Source: Allonocardiopsis opalescens (GTDB lineage: Bacteria; Actinomycetota; Actinomycetes; Streptosporangiales; Streptosporangiaceae). From it: a stretch of 64,000 nt of DNA. The stretch is taken from positions 1,178,001 through 1,242,000 of the forward strand of contig NZ_PVZC01000001.1 in assembly GCF_003002095.1 (NCBI RefSeq), in the 5' to 3' direction. Positions 25,345 through 33,520 of this stretch are shown one piece after another. The translations under genes were made by a program, and so were the position numbers. Positions within the stretch are counted from its first letter, which is position 1. Every line of letters starts with the position of its first letter. Under the pieces are notes generated by a model. That model saw only the letters and a program-made list of their open reading frames with translations. It ran no database searches and was not told where the DNA came from.

Positions 25345-25352
25345 GGGTTGAT
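25337..25352. promoter_or_regulatory. ArsR operator at the arsR start
   Basis: ATCAGCATGGGTTGAT resembles the two sites at 24497-24528 and covers the ATG of arsR (minus strand, ATG at 25344). Its position suggests autorepression by blocking the promoter or the translation start. Confidence 0.65.
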
Positions 25353-25406
25353 GTCACCACGCGCCCGCGGCGGCGTCAAACCGGCCCGGCGGCCCCGCCC
25401 CGCCGG

Positions 25407-27359
25407 TCAGCCGCCCGCGCCCGCGGGCTCCGGGACGGCCGGGCCGCGCACCGGCAGCCGGACGGTGAAGAGCGCGCCGCCGCCCGGTGCGGTGCGCACC
25501 GTCGCGCTTCCGCCGTGCAGCTCGGCGATGTTGCGGACGATCGCCAGGCCGAGGCCGCTGCCGCCGGTGCGCCGGTTGCGCGACTTGTCGGCCCGCCAGA
25601 AGCGGTCGAACACGTAGGGCAGGTGCTCGGGGGCGATGCCGGTGCCGGTGTCGGCCACCTCGATCAGCACGTCCTCGCCGTCGCCGCGGGCGCGCACCGT
25701 CACGGCGCCGGCCGCCGGGGTGTGCCGGATCGCGTTGCCGACCAGGTTGCCGACGGCCTGCAGCAGCCGGGCCCGGTCGGCGACCGCGCGCAGGCCCGGC
25801 TCGGCGTCGGCCGTCAGCCGCACCCCGGCCGCCTCGGCGGTCAGGGAGTGGCTGGCCGCGGCCTGGGCGAGCAGGCGGCCGAGGTCGACCGGCTCCAGCG
25901 CGAGGTCCAGCCGCCCGGCGTCGGCCATGGCCAGGTCGCGCAGGTCGTCGATGATGCGCTGCAGCAGCAGCGTCTCCTCCACCAGCATGGCGGTGCGCTC
26001 GGGGCTCAGGTCGGCCACCCCGTCCTGGGCCGCCTCCAGCCAGCCGCGCAGATTGCTCAAGGGCGTGCGCAGCTCGTGCGAGACGTCGCTGATCATGGCC
26101 TTGCGCTGCCGCTCCAGCCGGACCAGGTGCTCGGCCATCTCGTTGAAGGCCGCGGCCAGCCGGCCGATCTCGCCGGAGTCGCGCACCTCCACCAGGCGGA
26201 CGCCCTCGCCCGCCCGCATCCGCTGCACCGCGTCGGTGAGCGAGCGCACCGGCCGCACCAGCCGGGTCGACACGGCGACGCTCACGCCCACCGTCAGCAC
26301 CAGCACCAGCGCCCCGGCCCCCGCGATCCGCAGCCAGCCGTCGCGGGAGAGGGAGAGGCCGCCCGCGCCGTCGGCGGGGTCGTCGATGAACAGCAGCGCG
26401 CTCGGCGCCACGTACGGGTCCAGCTGCGCGCGGCGGCTCGTGTCGGCGCAGGACGCGACGCGCGGATCGACACGGGGCCGCGCGACCGGGTCGGCGTTCG
26501 GGCCCGGCGCGGCGACCGGCGGCTCCGGCGCGGCCGGGAGCGGCTCCGCCTCCTGCGGCGGTGCGGCGGGCTCGCCCGGCACGTCGGAGACCGGGGTGAG
26601 GGCCGCGGCGCCGGTCGCGGGGTCGATCGCGAAGCGCGCCTGCAGTCCCGCCGGTTCCAGGCACTCGGCGAGCAGCCCGTTCAGCTCCGCCAGCGCGGCC
26701 CGCTCGGTCTCGGTCGGCTCCAGCAGGATCTCGCGCGCGCACTCCGCGGCGTACGGGGAGCCGCTGTCGGACATCTCGACGAAGGGCCGCCCGCTCGGCG
26801 CCCGCTCCACCGACGCCGTCAGTCCGGTGGCGGTCTCGAAGCAGGCGGCGACCTGCTCCGCCAGCTGCTCCAACTCCGCCCCCTCCTCCTCGGGCAGCGC
26901 GAAGGGGCCGACCGCACGCGGGTCGATGCGGCCGGCGCCGTCGGCGGCCGAGGAGACGTCCACCGCCAGCGGGTCCACGGCCGAGGACGCGCGGATCCGG
27001 GCCGGCAGCGGCGCTCCGCCGTCGGCGGAGTCGGCGATCGGCACCCGGTTCTCCGTGGTGAGCACGATGCGCCGCCCGGTCTGCTCGGCCAGCGCGTGCA
27101 CGGTGGGCCCCACCCCGCTCCAGTCGGCGTGCTGCGCGGCGTAGCCGAGGAGGGTGTCGTTGATGCGGGTGTCGACGGCCAGCGTCTCGCCCTGCGCGAC
27201 GCTGATCGACTCCGACGCGCCCTCCGCCGCCAGCCAGGCGGTGGCCGTGATCGAGCAGGCCGCGACCAGCACCGAGCTGGCCAGCAGCCGCGCCAGCAGG
27301 CTGTGCCGCAGCGCGACGCCGGTGCGGCGCGGCCGCCTCCTACGCCGGGCGGCCGTCAC
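25407..27359 (-). CDS. sensor histidine kinase with large extracytoplasmic domain
   Basis: This is a 650-residue kinase. A first membrane segment (about residues 20-42) is followed by a long external region (about 43-335) rich in Pro, Glu and Ala, with several scattered cysteines. A second membrane segment lies near 340-360, then HAMP, a HisKA box SHELRTPLSN with phosphate-accepting His428, and an ATPase domain with the GSGLGLAIV box near the end. GTG 27359 overlaps the response regulator stop by 20 bases. The external region matches no sensor domain I recognise. The adjacent L,D-transpeptidase suggests cell-envelope sensing, which is inference. Confidence 0.9.
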   Translation of the reverse strand: MTAARRRRRPRRTGVALRHSLLARLLASSVLVAACSITATAWLAAEGASESISVAQGETLAVDTRINDTLLGYAAQHADWSGVGPTVHALAEQTGRRIVLTTENRVPIADSADGGAPLPARIRASSAVDPLAVDVSSAADGAGRIDPRAVGPFALPEEEGAELEQLAEQVAACFETATGLTASVERAPSGRPFVEMSDSGSPYAAECAREILLEPTETERAALAELNGLLAECLEPAGLQARFAIDPATGAAALTPVSDVPGEPAAPPQEAEPLPAAPEPPVAAPGPNADPVARPRVDPRVASCADTSRRAQLDPYVAPSALLFIDDPADGAGGLSLSRDGWLRIAGAGALVLVLTVGVSVAVSTRLVRPVRSLTDAVQRMRAGEGVRLVEVRDSGEIGRLAAAFNEMAEHLVRLERQRKAMISDVSHELRTPLSNLRGWLEAAQDGVADLSPERTAMLVEETLLLQRIIDDLRDLAMADAGRLDLALEPVDLGRLLAQAAASHSLTAEAAGVRLTADAEPGLRAVADRARLLQAVGNLVGNAIRHTPAAGAVTVRARGDGEDVLIEVADTGTGIAPEHLPYVFDRFWRADKSRNRRTGGSGLGLAIVRNIAELHGGSATVRTAPGGGALFTVRLPVRGPAVPEPAGAGG

Positions 27360-28047
27360 CGGCGGTCCCGTTCAGCTTGTAGCCGACCCCGAAGACCGTG
27401 ACCAGCCACCGGGGCGAGCGGGGGTCCGGCTCGATCTTGCGGCGCAGGTTCTTCACGTGCACGTCGATGCTGCGCTCGGTGATGAAGCGGTCGATGCCGT
27501 GCACGTGCTCCAGCAGCCGGGCCCGGGTGAACACGTGGCCGGGCCGGGCCGCCATCGCCGCGAGCAGCTGGAACTCGCCCGGTGTGCAGTCCACCGGCGC
27601 GCCGTCGACCAGCACGGTGTGCCGGTCGGGGTCGACCGCGAGCGGCCCGGCGCGCAGCACCCGGTCGGGCGGGGCGGCGCGGCGGGCCCGGCGGAGCAGG
27701 GCGCGCACCCGGGCGGTCAGCTCGCGCGGGCTGTAGGGCTTGGTGACGTAGTCGTCGGCGCCCAGGTCCAGGCCGTCGAGCATGTCCTCCTCGGTGGACC
27801 GGGCGGTGAGCATCAGCACGGCGACCTCGTCGGAGGCGGCGCGCAGCGCCCGGCAGGTCTCCCGGCCGTCCAGCACCGGCATCATCACGTCCAGGATCAC
27901 CAGTTCGGGCCGGTCGCGGTGGAAGGCGTCCAGGGCGGTCCGGCCGTCGTGCACGACGAGGACGGTGTGGCCGTCGTGCTCCAGGTAGCGCCGGACCAGC
28001 TCGGCCTGGTTGCCGTCGTCCTCGGCGATCAGCACATGCGCGCACAC
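27340..28047 (-). CDS. OmpR/PhoB-family response regulator
   Basis: This 235-residue protein has a receiver domain with acidic pair Asp10-Asp11, phosphorylation site Asp53 (VILDVMMP), Thr in LMLTAR and Lys in TKPYSP. The C-terminal winged helix is of the OmpR type (ERSIDVHVKNLRRKIE, FGVGYKL). GTG 28047 follows GAGGAGG. It is transcribed before and overlaps the sensor kinase gene. It is divergent from the L,D-transpeptidase gene, a plausible target. Confidence 0.93.
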   Translation of the reverse strand: MCAHVLIAEDDGNQAELVRRYLEHDGHTVLVVHDGRTALDAFHRDRPELVILDVMMPVLDGRETCRALRAASDEVAVLMLTARSTEEDMLDGLDLGADDYVTKPYSPRELTARVRALLRRARRAAPPDRVLRAGPLAVDPDRHTVLVDGAPVDCTPGEFQLLAAMAARPGHVFTRARLLEHVHGIDRFITERSIDVHVKNLRRKIEPDPRSPRWLVTVFGVGYKLNGTAGDGRPA

Positions 28048-28307
28048 TCCGCGACCTCCTCGCCGTCACTCCCGCGCGTCGGGGCCGCGCCCGGCGCGGC
28101 CCGCTCGATCGTAGGCCACGCCCAGCCGCCGGAGCCGCCGTGCCGCCGCGGGGCCCGGGGGCGACACAGCATCCACACGCGGGGCTCACGACTTCCACAC
28201 ATCCGTCGGCCAGGGTTCGTATCCGTCCGGCGCGGGCCACGCGCCGGGCCCGCCCCCCGCCGACCCGGCCGGTCCTCCCGGCCACGGACACGAAGCCGGA
28301 CGAGCCC

Positions 28308-29081
28308 ATGCGCCCAAGCCCGCCGACCCCGAATTCCGCACGCCCGACCGGCCTGCTGCGGCCGCTCGCCGCGGCCGCCGCGCTCGCCGCGCTCACGGCG
28401 TGCGGACCCGCCGCCGGCGACACGGGGGCCGCCGGGCCGGAGGCGGCCGGTACGCAGGCGGCCGGCACGGGGGCGGCGACGGAGGCGCAGGAGCAGATCG
28501 CCACCGTCGTCGGCGACGGCATCGAGATCCGCGACGAGCCGGACGGGGAGGTGGTCGAGACGCTCGCCAGCCCGAACGACCTCGGCGCCGACCGGGCGTT
28601 CCTGGTCGAGCGGGACGAGGGCGAGTGGCTCGAGGTGCTGCTGCCGGTCCGGCCCAACGGCAGCACCGGCTGGATCAGGCGCGACGAGGTGGAGCTGACC
28701 ACCACCAGCCTGCGGCTGGAGGTGGACATGGGCGACTTCGCGTTCGCCGTGTTCGACGGCGAGCAGGAGCTGCGGTCCGGCCGGATCGGCATCGGAGTGG
28801 AGGACACCCCCACGCCGCCCGGGCGGTACTACTTCACCGAGCTGCTCCAACCGCCGGCCCCGGACGGGCCCTACGGCGCCTACGCGTTCGGCCTCAGCGG
28901 CTTCTCACCGACGCTGGAGACCTTCGCGGGCGGCCCCGGGCAGCTCGCCGTGCACGGCACCGACGACGAGGCCGCCCTGGGCACCCAGGTCAGCCACGGG
29001 TGCGTGCGCGTCTCCAATGCCGACATCACCTGGATGGCGGAGAACCTGCCGATCGGCACCCCGGTGGAGATCACCGAGTGA
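28308..29081 (+). CDS. L,D-transpeptidase lipoprotein
   Basis: This 257-residue protein has a lipobox LTAC with Cys32. An SH3-like region follows (about residues 65-130), then a YkuD catalytic domain with the HGTDDEAALG segment and the SHGCVRVSN motif holding the catalytic Cys. It should form 3-3 peptide crosslinks in peptidoglycan or attach proteins outside the membrane. No ribosome site is obvious before ATG 28308. A 260-bp gap separates it from the divergent response regulator and must hold promoters for both; no clear sites were recognised there. Confidence 0.88.
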   Translation: MRPSPPTPNSARPTGLLRPLAAAAALAALTACGPAAGDTGAAGPEAAGTQAAGTGAATEAQEQIATVVGDGIEIRDEPDGEVVETLASPNDLGADRAFLVERDEGEWLEVLLPVRPNGSTGWIRRDEVELTTTSLRLEVDMGDFAFAVFDGEQELRSGRIGIGVEDTPTPPGRYYFTELLQPPAPDGPYGAYAFGLSGFSPTLETFAGGPGQLAVHGTDDEAALGTQVSHGCVRVSNADITWMAENLPIGTPVEITE

Positions 29082-29134
29082 CGGCCGGCGCCCGGTCCCT
29101 CCGCCCGACCGAGAAACGACAAGGAAGGCACACC

Positions 29135-29407
29135 GTGCGATTCAAGAAGCTGATGCTCAGCGCCGCCGTCGCGGCCGCCGTCGCCACCGGCGCCGTCCCG
29201 GCCCTGGCCGCGGACGACCCCACCCAGACGCCGGCCCCGACGGAGCCGGCGCCCCCCGCCGAGGCCGACCCGGCCGCGCCGCCGGAGGCCGTCCCGGCCG
29301 ACCCGGCCGAGGAGGAGCAGCGGGAGCGGGAGCGGGAGGCGGAGCGTGCGGCGCAGGAGGCGGCCCCCGCCGAGGCGCTGCCGGGCGAACCGGCCTACAC
29401 CGGCTGA
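29135..29407 (+). CDS. small exported Pro/Glu/Ala-rich protein
   Basis: This 90-residue protein starts at GTG 29135 with AAGGAAGG upstream. A Sec signal (KK then AAVAAAVATGAVPALA) should be cleaved near residue 25. The mature part is almost only Pro, Glu, Ala and Asp, with a central acidic/Arg-rich helix-prone stretch (EEEQRERERE). No fold is recognised; it may be an extended cell-wall or periplasmic spacer. It lies 53 bases after the L,D-transpeptidase gene and is followed by strong hairpins, so the two probably form an operon. Confidence 0.75.
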   Translation: MRFKKLMLSAAVAAAVATGAVPALAADDPTQTPAPTEPAPPAEADPAAPPEAVPADPAEEEQREREREAERAAQEAAPAEALPGEPAYTG

Positions 29408-29411
29408 CCGG

Positions 29412-29476
29412 CGCCCGCCGGACCGCTCGCGGTCCGGCGGGCGTGCCGACGGCCCGGACGCGCACGCGTCCGGGCC
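29412..29476 (+). terminator. tandem strong hairpins after the transpeptidase operon
   Basis: Two perfect dyads follow the small exported protein. The first has 14-bp arms at 29412-29425 and 29430-29443 around a CTCG tetraloop. The second has 12-bp arms at 29451-29462 and 29465-29476 around CA, effectively an 11-bp stem with a tetraloop. They fit a GC-type intrinsic terminator pair. Confidence 0.75.
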
Positions 29477-29588
29477 GTCCGGGCGTCCGGGGACGGGATC
29501 CGGCTCGTCAAGGACGCGTCAATACGGCGGCCGCGCGCCCGCCGGAGCCCGTGCGGCGAGGACGATGGGGGCCGGAAGGGAGCACGCC

Positions 29589-30395
29589 ATGGACACGGAC
29601 CGCGTCGACTTCACCGGGGTGAAGTGGGGCGGGGTGGAGTGGACCAACCTCGTCACCCTGTACCTGCGCGCGATGGAGAGCCGCTCGCCGCACTCCCTGC
29701 TGCGCGACCGCGCCGCCGACGAGGCGCTGGCGCGGATCGACTACGACTTCGAGCGGGTGCGGCGCATCTCGCTGCCGGCGGCCAACAAGTTCCTGGTCGC
29801 GCTGCGCGCCAAGCGGCTGGACCGGTGGGCCGCCGACTTCCTCGCCCGCCACCCCGGCGCGGTCGTGCTGCACCTGGGCTGCGGCCTGGACAGCCGGGCC
29901 TTCCGGATCGAGCGGCCCGCCGGTACGGACTGGATCGACCTGGACCTGCCCGAGGTGATCGCCCTGCGCCGCCGGCTGTACTCCGAGGGCGAGGGCTACC
30001 GGATGGTCGGCGCCCCCGTCACCGACCCCTCCTGGCTCGCGGCGGCGCCTTCGGGGCGCCCCGGGCTGGTCGTCGCGGAAGGGCTGCTGATGTACCTGGC
30101 CGAGAGCGAGGTCCGGGAGCTGCTGCGGCGGCTGGTGGCGCACTTTCCCAGCGGGGAACTGCTCTTCGACGCCATGGCTCCGTGGATCGCCGGGGCGTCC
30201 CGCCTGTACCGGTGGGGTATGGGCGACCCGCACGAGGTCGAGCGCTGGGAGCCGCGGCTGAAGCTGCTGGCCGCGGTGCCGCTCGTCTCGAACCACCCCG
30301 ACATCCCGGTGCGGGGCCTGCGCGCCGTGTACCGGCTGATGAACGCCGTGCCGGTCACCCGGGACATGATGCGGCACTGCCGCTACGCCTTCTGA
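29589..30395 (+). CDS. LCMT/PPM1-type O-methyltransferase
   Basis: This 268-residue class I SAM methyltransferase belongs to the leucine carboxyl methyltransferase-like family common in actinomycetes. Motif I reads VLHLGCGLDSRAF, followed by the acidic WIDLDLPEVI and the late VAEGLLMYL segment. ATG 29589 follows a GGAAGGGAG site. It is flanked by strong hairpins on both sides, so it is probably monocistronic. Relatives methylate carboxylates of polyketides or small acids; the substrate here is unknown. Confidence 0.88.
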   Translation: MDTDRVDFTGVKWGGVEWTNLVTLYLRAMESRSPHSLLRDRAADEALARIDYDFERVRRISLPAANKFLVALRAKRLDRWAADFLARHPGAVVLHLGCGLDSRAFRIERPAGTDWIDLDLPEVIALRRRLYSEGEGYRMVGAPVTDPSWLAAAPSGRPGLVVAEGLLMYLAESEVRELLRRLVAHFPSGELLFDAMAPWIAGASRLYRWGMGDPHEVERWEPRLKLLAAVPLVSNHPDIPVRGLRAVYRLMNAVPVTRDMMRHCRYAF

Positions 30396-30400
30396 GCCGG

Positions 30401-30436
30401 GCCGCCGCCCCTCCCGGTGGGCGGAGGGGCGGCGGC
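30401..30436. terminator. bidirectional hairpin terminator between convergent genes
   Basis: GCCGCCGCCCCTCC (30401-30414) pairs perfectly with GGAGGGGCGGCGGC (30423-30436) across an 8-base loop. It fills the gap between the plus-strand methyltransferase and the minus-strand FAH-family gene and should end both transcripts. Confidence 0.75.
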
Positions 30437-30456
30437 GGACCGGGCGCGGGTGCCGG

Positions 30457-31329
30457 CTACCGGCGGCCGGGAGCGCCGTCGACGACCGGGTTGGCCAGCT
30501 CGCCCACACCGGGGATGACGCAGCCCGCGGTGTCGCCGGGGCGGATGTGCACGGCGCCCGGGGTGCCGGTCGACAGCAGGTCGCCGGGGAACAGCGGCAT
30601 GACGCGGCTGTGGAAGGAGACCAGGAACTCCGGCGAGTAGCGCATCCGCGCCACCGTGTTGGTCCGCTCGGCCCTGCCGTTGAGCAGGGTGCTCACCTCC
30701 AGCTCGGCCAGGTTCGGCACCGATTCCAGCAGGTGCGGCACCGGCACGATGGCCGGGCCGAAGGACAGGAAGCCGGGGAAGTTCTTGCTGCGGGTCAGGA
30801 AGCGGGGGTTCTTGGCCAGGATGTCCTCGGCCGTCTGGTCCAGCACGGTGCACACCCCCCACACGTGGTCCAGGGCGCGATCCTCGGCCACGTCCTGGCA
30901 GAGCGGGCCGATCACCAGGCCCAGCTCGGCCTCGGCCGTCACCCGCTCGCTCTGCGCTGGCAGCGGGATGGGCTCGTCCGGGGCGATGATCGTGTGGTCG
31001 CCCTTCATGAAGGAGGCCGGCTCCTCGGGCACGGACTCGGTCAGGTCGGAGGCGTGCTCGACGTAGTTGAGCCCGATGCCCCAGATCTTGCGCGGGTGCC
31101 GGTACGGCGCGCCGAAGCGCAGGCCGTCCAGCGGGCGGAACGCGGAGTCGGGCGCGGCGCGCACCGCCGCGGTGAAGTCGGCGCTGGGCACCGACGCGAT
31201 GACGGCCATGGCGTCGCCGGGCGCGCCGGGGATCAGGTCGGCCACCGCGGCCGCCCGCGCCGCGCCGCCCCGTTCGTCGACCGCCACCGCGGTCGTTTCG
31301 TCGCCGTCGTGGATGGTCGCCAGGTACAT
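30457..31329 (-). CDS. fumarylacetoacetate hydrolase (FAH) family protein
   Basis: This 290-residue protein has the FAH core: KIWGIGLNYVEHA, FMKGDHTII, the metal-binding Glu pair in TAEAELGLVIG, and MRYSPEFLVSFHSRV followed by GDLLSTGTPG. The family hydrolyses, hydrates or decarboxylates beta-diketo or keto acids; several members cleave 2,4-diketo-3-deoxy sugar acids. It is the last gene of a minus-strand trio with an SDR and an enolase-superfamily dehydratase. That set matches the chemistry of an oxidative deoxy-sugar-acid route (dehydrate, oxidise, hydrolyse). Its exact substrate is inferred. Confidence 0.88.
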   Translation of the reverse strand: MYLATIHDGDETTAVAVDERGGAARAAAVADLIPGAPGDAMAVIASVPSADFTAAVRAAPDSAFRPLDGLRFGAPYRHPRKIWGIGLNYVEHASDLTESVPEEPASFMKGDHTIIAPDEPIPLPAQSERVTAEAELGLVIGPLCQDVAEDRALDHVWGVCTVLDQTAEDILAKNPRFLTRSKNFPGFLSFGPAIVPVPHLLESVPNLAELEVSTLLNGRAERTNTVARMRYSPEFLVSFHSRVMPLFPGDLLSTGTPGAVHIRPGDTAGCVIPGVGELANPVVDGAPGRR

Positions 31330-31369
31330 GCACTCTCCTCGGTCGGTGTCGGTCGGAGCGGGAGCGGGG

Positions 31370-32161
31370 TCAGGGCAGCGTCGGCACCAGGCCGCCGTCC
31401 ACCAGCAGGCTCTGCCCGGTGAGGTAGCCGGCCTCCTCGGAGGCCAGGAAGCGCACGGCGGCGGCCAGTTCCTCGGGGCGCCCGTAGCGCCCCGCCGGGA
31501 TCGAGCGCTCCGACGCGGCCCGCACCTGCGCGGCGGTGCCGCCGGTGCGCTCGGCCGTGCGGGCGTCCAGGGCGCGCACCCTTTCGGTGTCGATCCGGCC
31601 GGGCGAGACCATGTTCACCGTGATGCCCTCGGCCGCCAGGTCGACGGCGAGCGACTTGACCAGCCCGGCCAGCGCGGGCCGGAACACGTTGGACAGCACC
31701 AGCCCGCCCAGCGGACGCCGCACGCTGGATGAGCCGATCACCACGATCCGGCCGAAGCCGCCCGCGCGCATCGCGGGCAGCGCCGCCCCGATGGCGGTGA
31801 CCGCGCTGCGCAGGGTGAGCCGGTAGGCGGCGTCCCACTGCTCGGGGCCGACGTCGCCGAAGTCGCCCGGCGGCGGGCCGCCGGCGTTCACCACCAGCAC
31901 GTCGAGCCGGCCGAAGCGCTCGACGGCGCCGGCGACCAGCCGCTCGACCTGCTCGGCCTGCGACACGTCGGCGCGCTCGCCCGCGACGGCGGTGCCGTGG
32001 GCGCTCAGCTCGCGCACGGCCTCGTCCAGGCGCGCGGGATCGCGCCCGCAGACGGTCAGCCTGTGCCCGGCCTCGGCCAGGGCGTGCGCGCAGGCGCGGC
32101 CCAGGCCCTGGGTGGCCGCCATGACGACGGCGGATCGCCGGTCCGGTTCGCTCGGTGGCAT
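31370..32161 (-). CDS. short-chain dehydrogenase/reductase (SDR)
   Basis: This 263-residue classical SDR starts at ATG 32161 with GAGGAG upstream. The cofactor motif is ATQGLGRA and NAG is present. The catalytic Ser is in VVIGSSSVRR. The usual YxxxK is altered: the region reads VFRPALAGLVKSLA, with Phe where Tyr is expected and no YxxxK match, though the downstream Lys remains. The C-terminal TGQSLLVDGG is normal. It could be a divergent SDR such as the 3-ketoacyl-reductase-like group that uses another acid, or a reduced-activity enzyme. It lies between the MR-type dehydratase and the FAH gene, suggesting oxidation of a 2-keto-3-deoxy acid. Confidence 0.85.
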   Translation of the reverse strand: MPPSEPDRRSAVVMAATQGLGRACAHALAEAGHRLTVCGRDPARLDEAVRELSAHGTAVAGERADVSQAEQVERLVAGAVERFGRLDVLVVNAGGPPPGDFGDVGPEQWDAAYRLTLRSAVTAIGAALPAMRAGGFGRIVVIGSSSVRRPLGGLVLSNVFRPALAGLVKSLAVDLAAEGITVNMVSPGRIDTERVRALDARTAERTGGTAAQVRAASERSIPAGRYGRPEELAAAVRFLASEEAGYLTGQSLLVDGGLVPTLP

Positions 32162-32211
32162 GGGTGCGGGCTCCTCGGTGTCGCGGTCGGGGGACGGGGG
32201 CCGGCGCCGGG

Positions 32212-33378
32212 TCAGGCCGTGACGGTCGCCGGGGTGCCGGGGACGGTGTGGCGCTCGACCGCGTCGGCGTCGAAGCCGAAGCCCAGCCCGGGGCCGGCCG
32301 GCAGCACCAGCCGCCCGTCGCGGACGGCGAGCTGGGTGTCGACCAGGGTGCGGAAGTTGAGCACCGAGTCGTCGGCGAAGAACTCGGTGAAGGTGCAGTT
32401 GGGAGTGGCCGCGACCAGATGGGCGTGCAGGTCGTGGAACCAGTGCGGGGCCAGCGGCACGCCGAAGGAGGCGGCGGTGGCGGCGATGCGGCGGAACTCG
32501 GTGATGCCGCCGCACACGGCGGCGTCGGTCTGGAGCACGGCGGCGGCGCCGCGCTCCAGCAGCTCCTTGTGCCGCCAGCGGCCGGCCTCGATCTCGCCGG
32601 TGGCCACCGGTACCCGGATGGCGGCGGCCAGCCGGGCGTGGTTGTCGATGTCGTCGGGGCCGAAGGGCTCCTCGATCCAGTACGGGTCGTAGCGGGCCAG
32701 CCGGTCCATGGTGCGCAGCGCCGTGGGCAGGTCGGACCAGGCGTTGTTGGCGTCCAGCATCAGCAGCACGCCGTCGCCGACGGCGCGGCGCGCGGCCGCC
32801 ACCCGCTCCTCCTCTTCGGCGGGGGAGAGCCGGCCGACCTTCATCTTCACCGCCCGGAAGCCCGCCGCGACGTAGGAGGCCAGCTCCTCGCCGAGGTCGT
32901 CGGGGGTCTTGCCGTCCAGGTAGTAGCCGCCGCTGGCGTAGGCGGGGACGGTCTCGGCGCGGAAGCCGCCGAGCAGCCGGTGCAGCGGCAGGCCGAGGGC
33001 GCGGGCGTTGTGGTCCCACAGCGCGATGTCGAGCGCGCTCAGCGCGCGCATCGCCGAACCGGTCCGCCCGTGCAGCAGCGCCTCCTGGTACATGTCCTGC
33101 CAGATCCGCTCGACCCCGAAGGGGTCGCGCCCGGCGACGACCGGGCCGAGCAGCGCCGCGACGGCGGCCGACACCACCTCGCCGCCCGACGCCCCGGCGT
33201 AGCAGAAGCCGCGCCCCTGGACGCCGTCGGCGTCGGTGACGGTGACCAGCACGTAGTCGCGGGCGGACACCTGGCGGGTGGCGAAGGAGGTGACCTGCCG
33301 CAGCGGCACCCGGGCCACCCGGGTCTCCACGGCCGCCACCGGTGCGGCCGTCCGGGCGCGGGCGGGCTCTCGGGACAT
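32212..33378 (-). CDS. mandelate racemase/muconate lactonising enzyme-family dehydratase
   Basis: This 388-residue enolase-superfamily protein starts at ATG 33378 with AAGGGGAG upstream; an upstream GTG at 33408 is less likely. Residues seen: KxK at Lys178/Lys180 (AVKMKVG), metal ligands Asp209 (LMLDANNAW), Glu236 (WIEEPF) and Glu262 (VATGE), and His312 in APHWFH as a candidate base. Such enzymes abstract the alpha proton of a carboxylate; acid-sugar dehydratases are the commonest members. It is the first gene of the leftward trio and is divergent from the GntR-type regulator. Sugar acid dehydration is more likely than racemisation given the SDR and FAH neighbours. Confidence 0.88.
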   Translation of the reverse strand: MSREPARARTAAPVAAVETRVARVPLRQVTSFATRQVSARDYVLVTVTDADGVQGRGFCYAGASGGEVVSAAVAALLGPVVAGRDPFGVERIWQDMYQEALLHGRTGSAMRALSALDIALWDHNARALGLPLHRLLGGFRAETVPAYASGGYYLDGKTPDDLGEELASYVAAGFRAVKMKVGRLSPAEEEERVAAARRAVGDGVLLMLDANNAWSDLPTALRTMDRLARYDPYWIEEPFGPDDIDNHARLAAAIRVPVATGEIEAGRWRHKELLERGAAAVLQTDAAVCGGITEFRRIAATAASFGVPLAPHWFHDLHAHLVAATPNCTFTEFFADDSVLNFRTLVDTQLAVRDGRLVLPAGPGLGFGFDADAVERHTVPGTPATVTA

Positions 33379-33460
33379 CGGATCTCTCCCCTTCTCGGCT
33401 CGTGTCACGCGATCTTGGTGAGCGTCCTGCCTGGTCAGCGGGGTCTGTGGTCCTGGTATT

Positions 33461-33477
33461 TGGAATTTGGTATTCCA
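33461..33477. promoter_or_regulatory. palindromic operator for the GntR/FCD regulator
   Basis: TGGAAT-TTGGT-ATTCCA is a perfect 6-bp inverted repeat with 5-bp spacer in an AT-rich island. It lies between the divergent dehydratase (ATG 33378) and regulator (ATG 33521) genes. A related TGGTATT element occurs twice here, starting at 33453 and 33467. The site is well placed to control both operons of the hydroxyacid island. Confidence 0.65.
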
Positions 33478-33520
33478 TATGCCCTTGTTGTGATCTGGAA
33501 CGCAATGTACCGTGCGTCAC

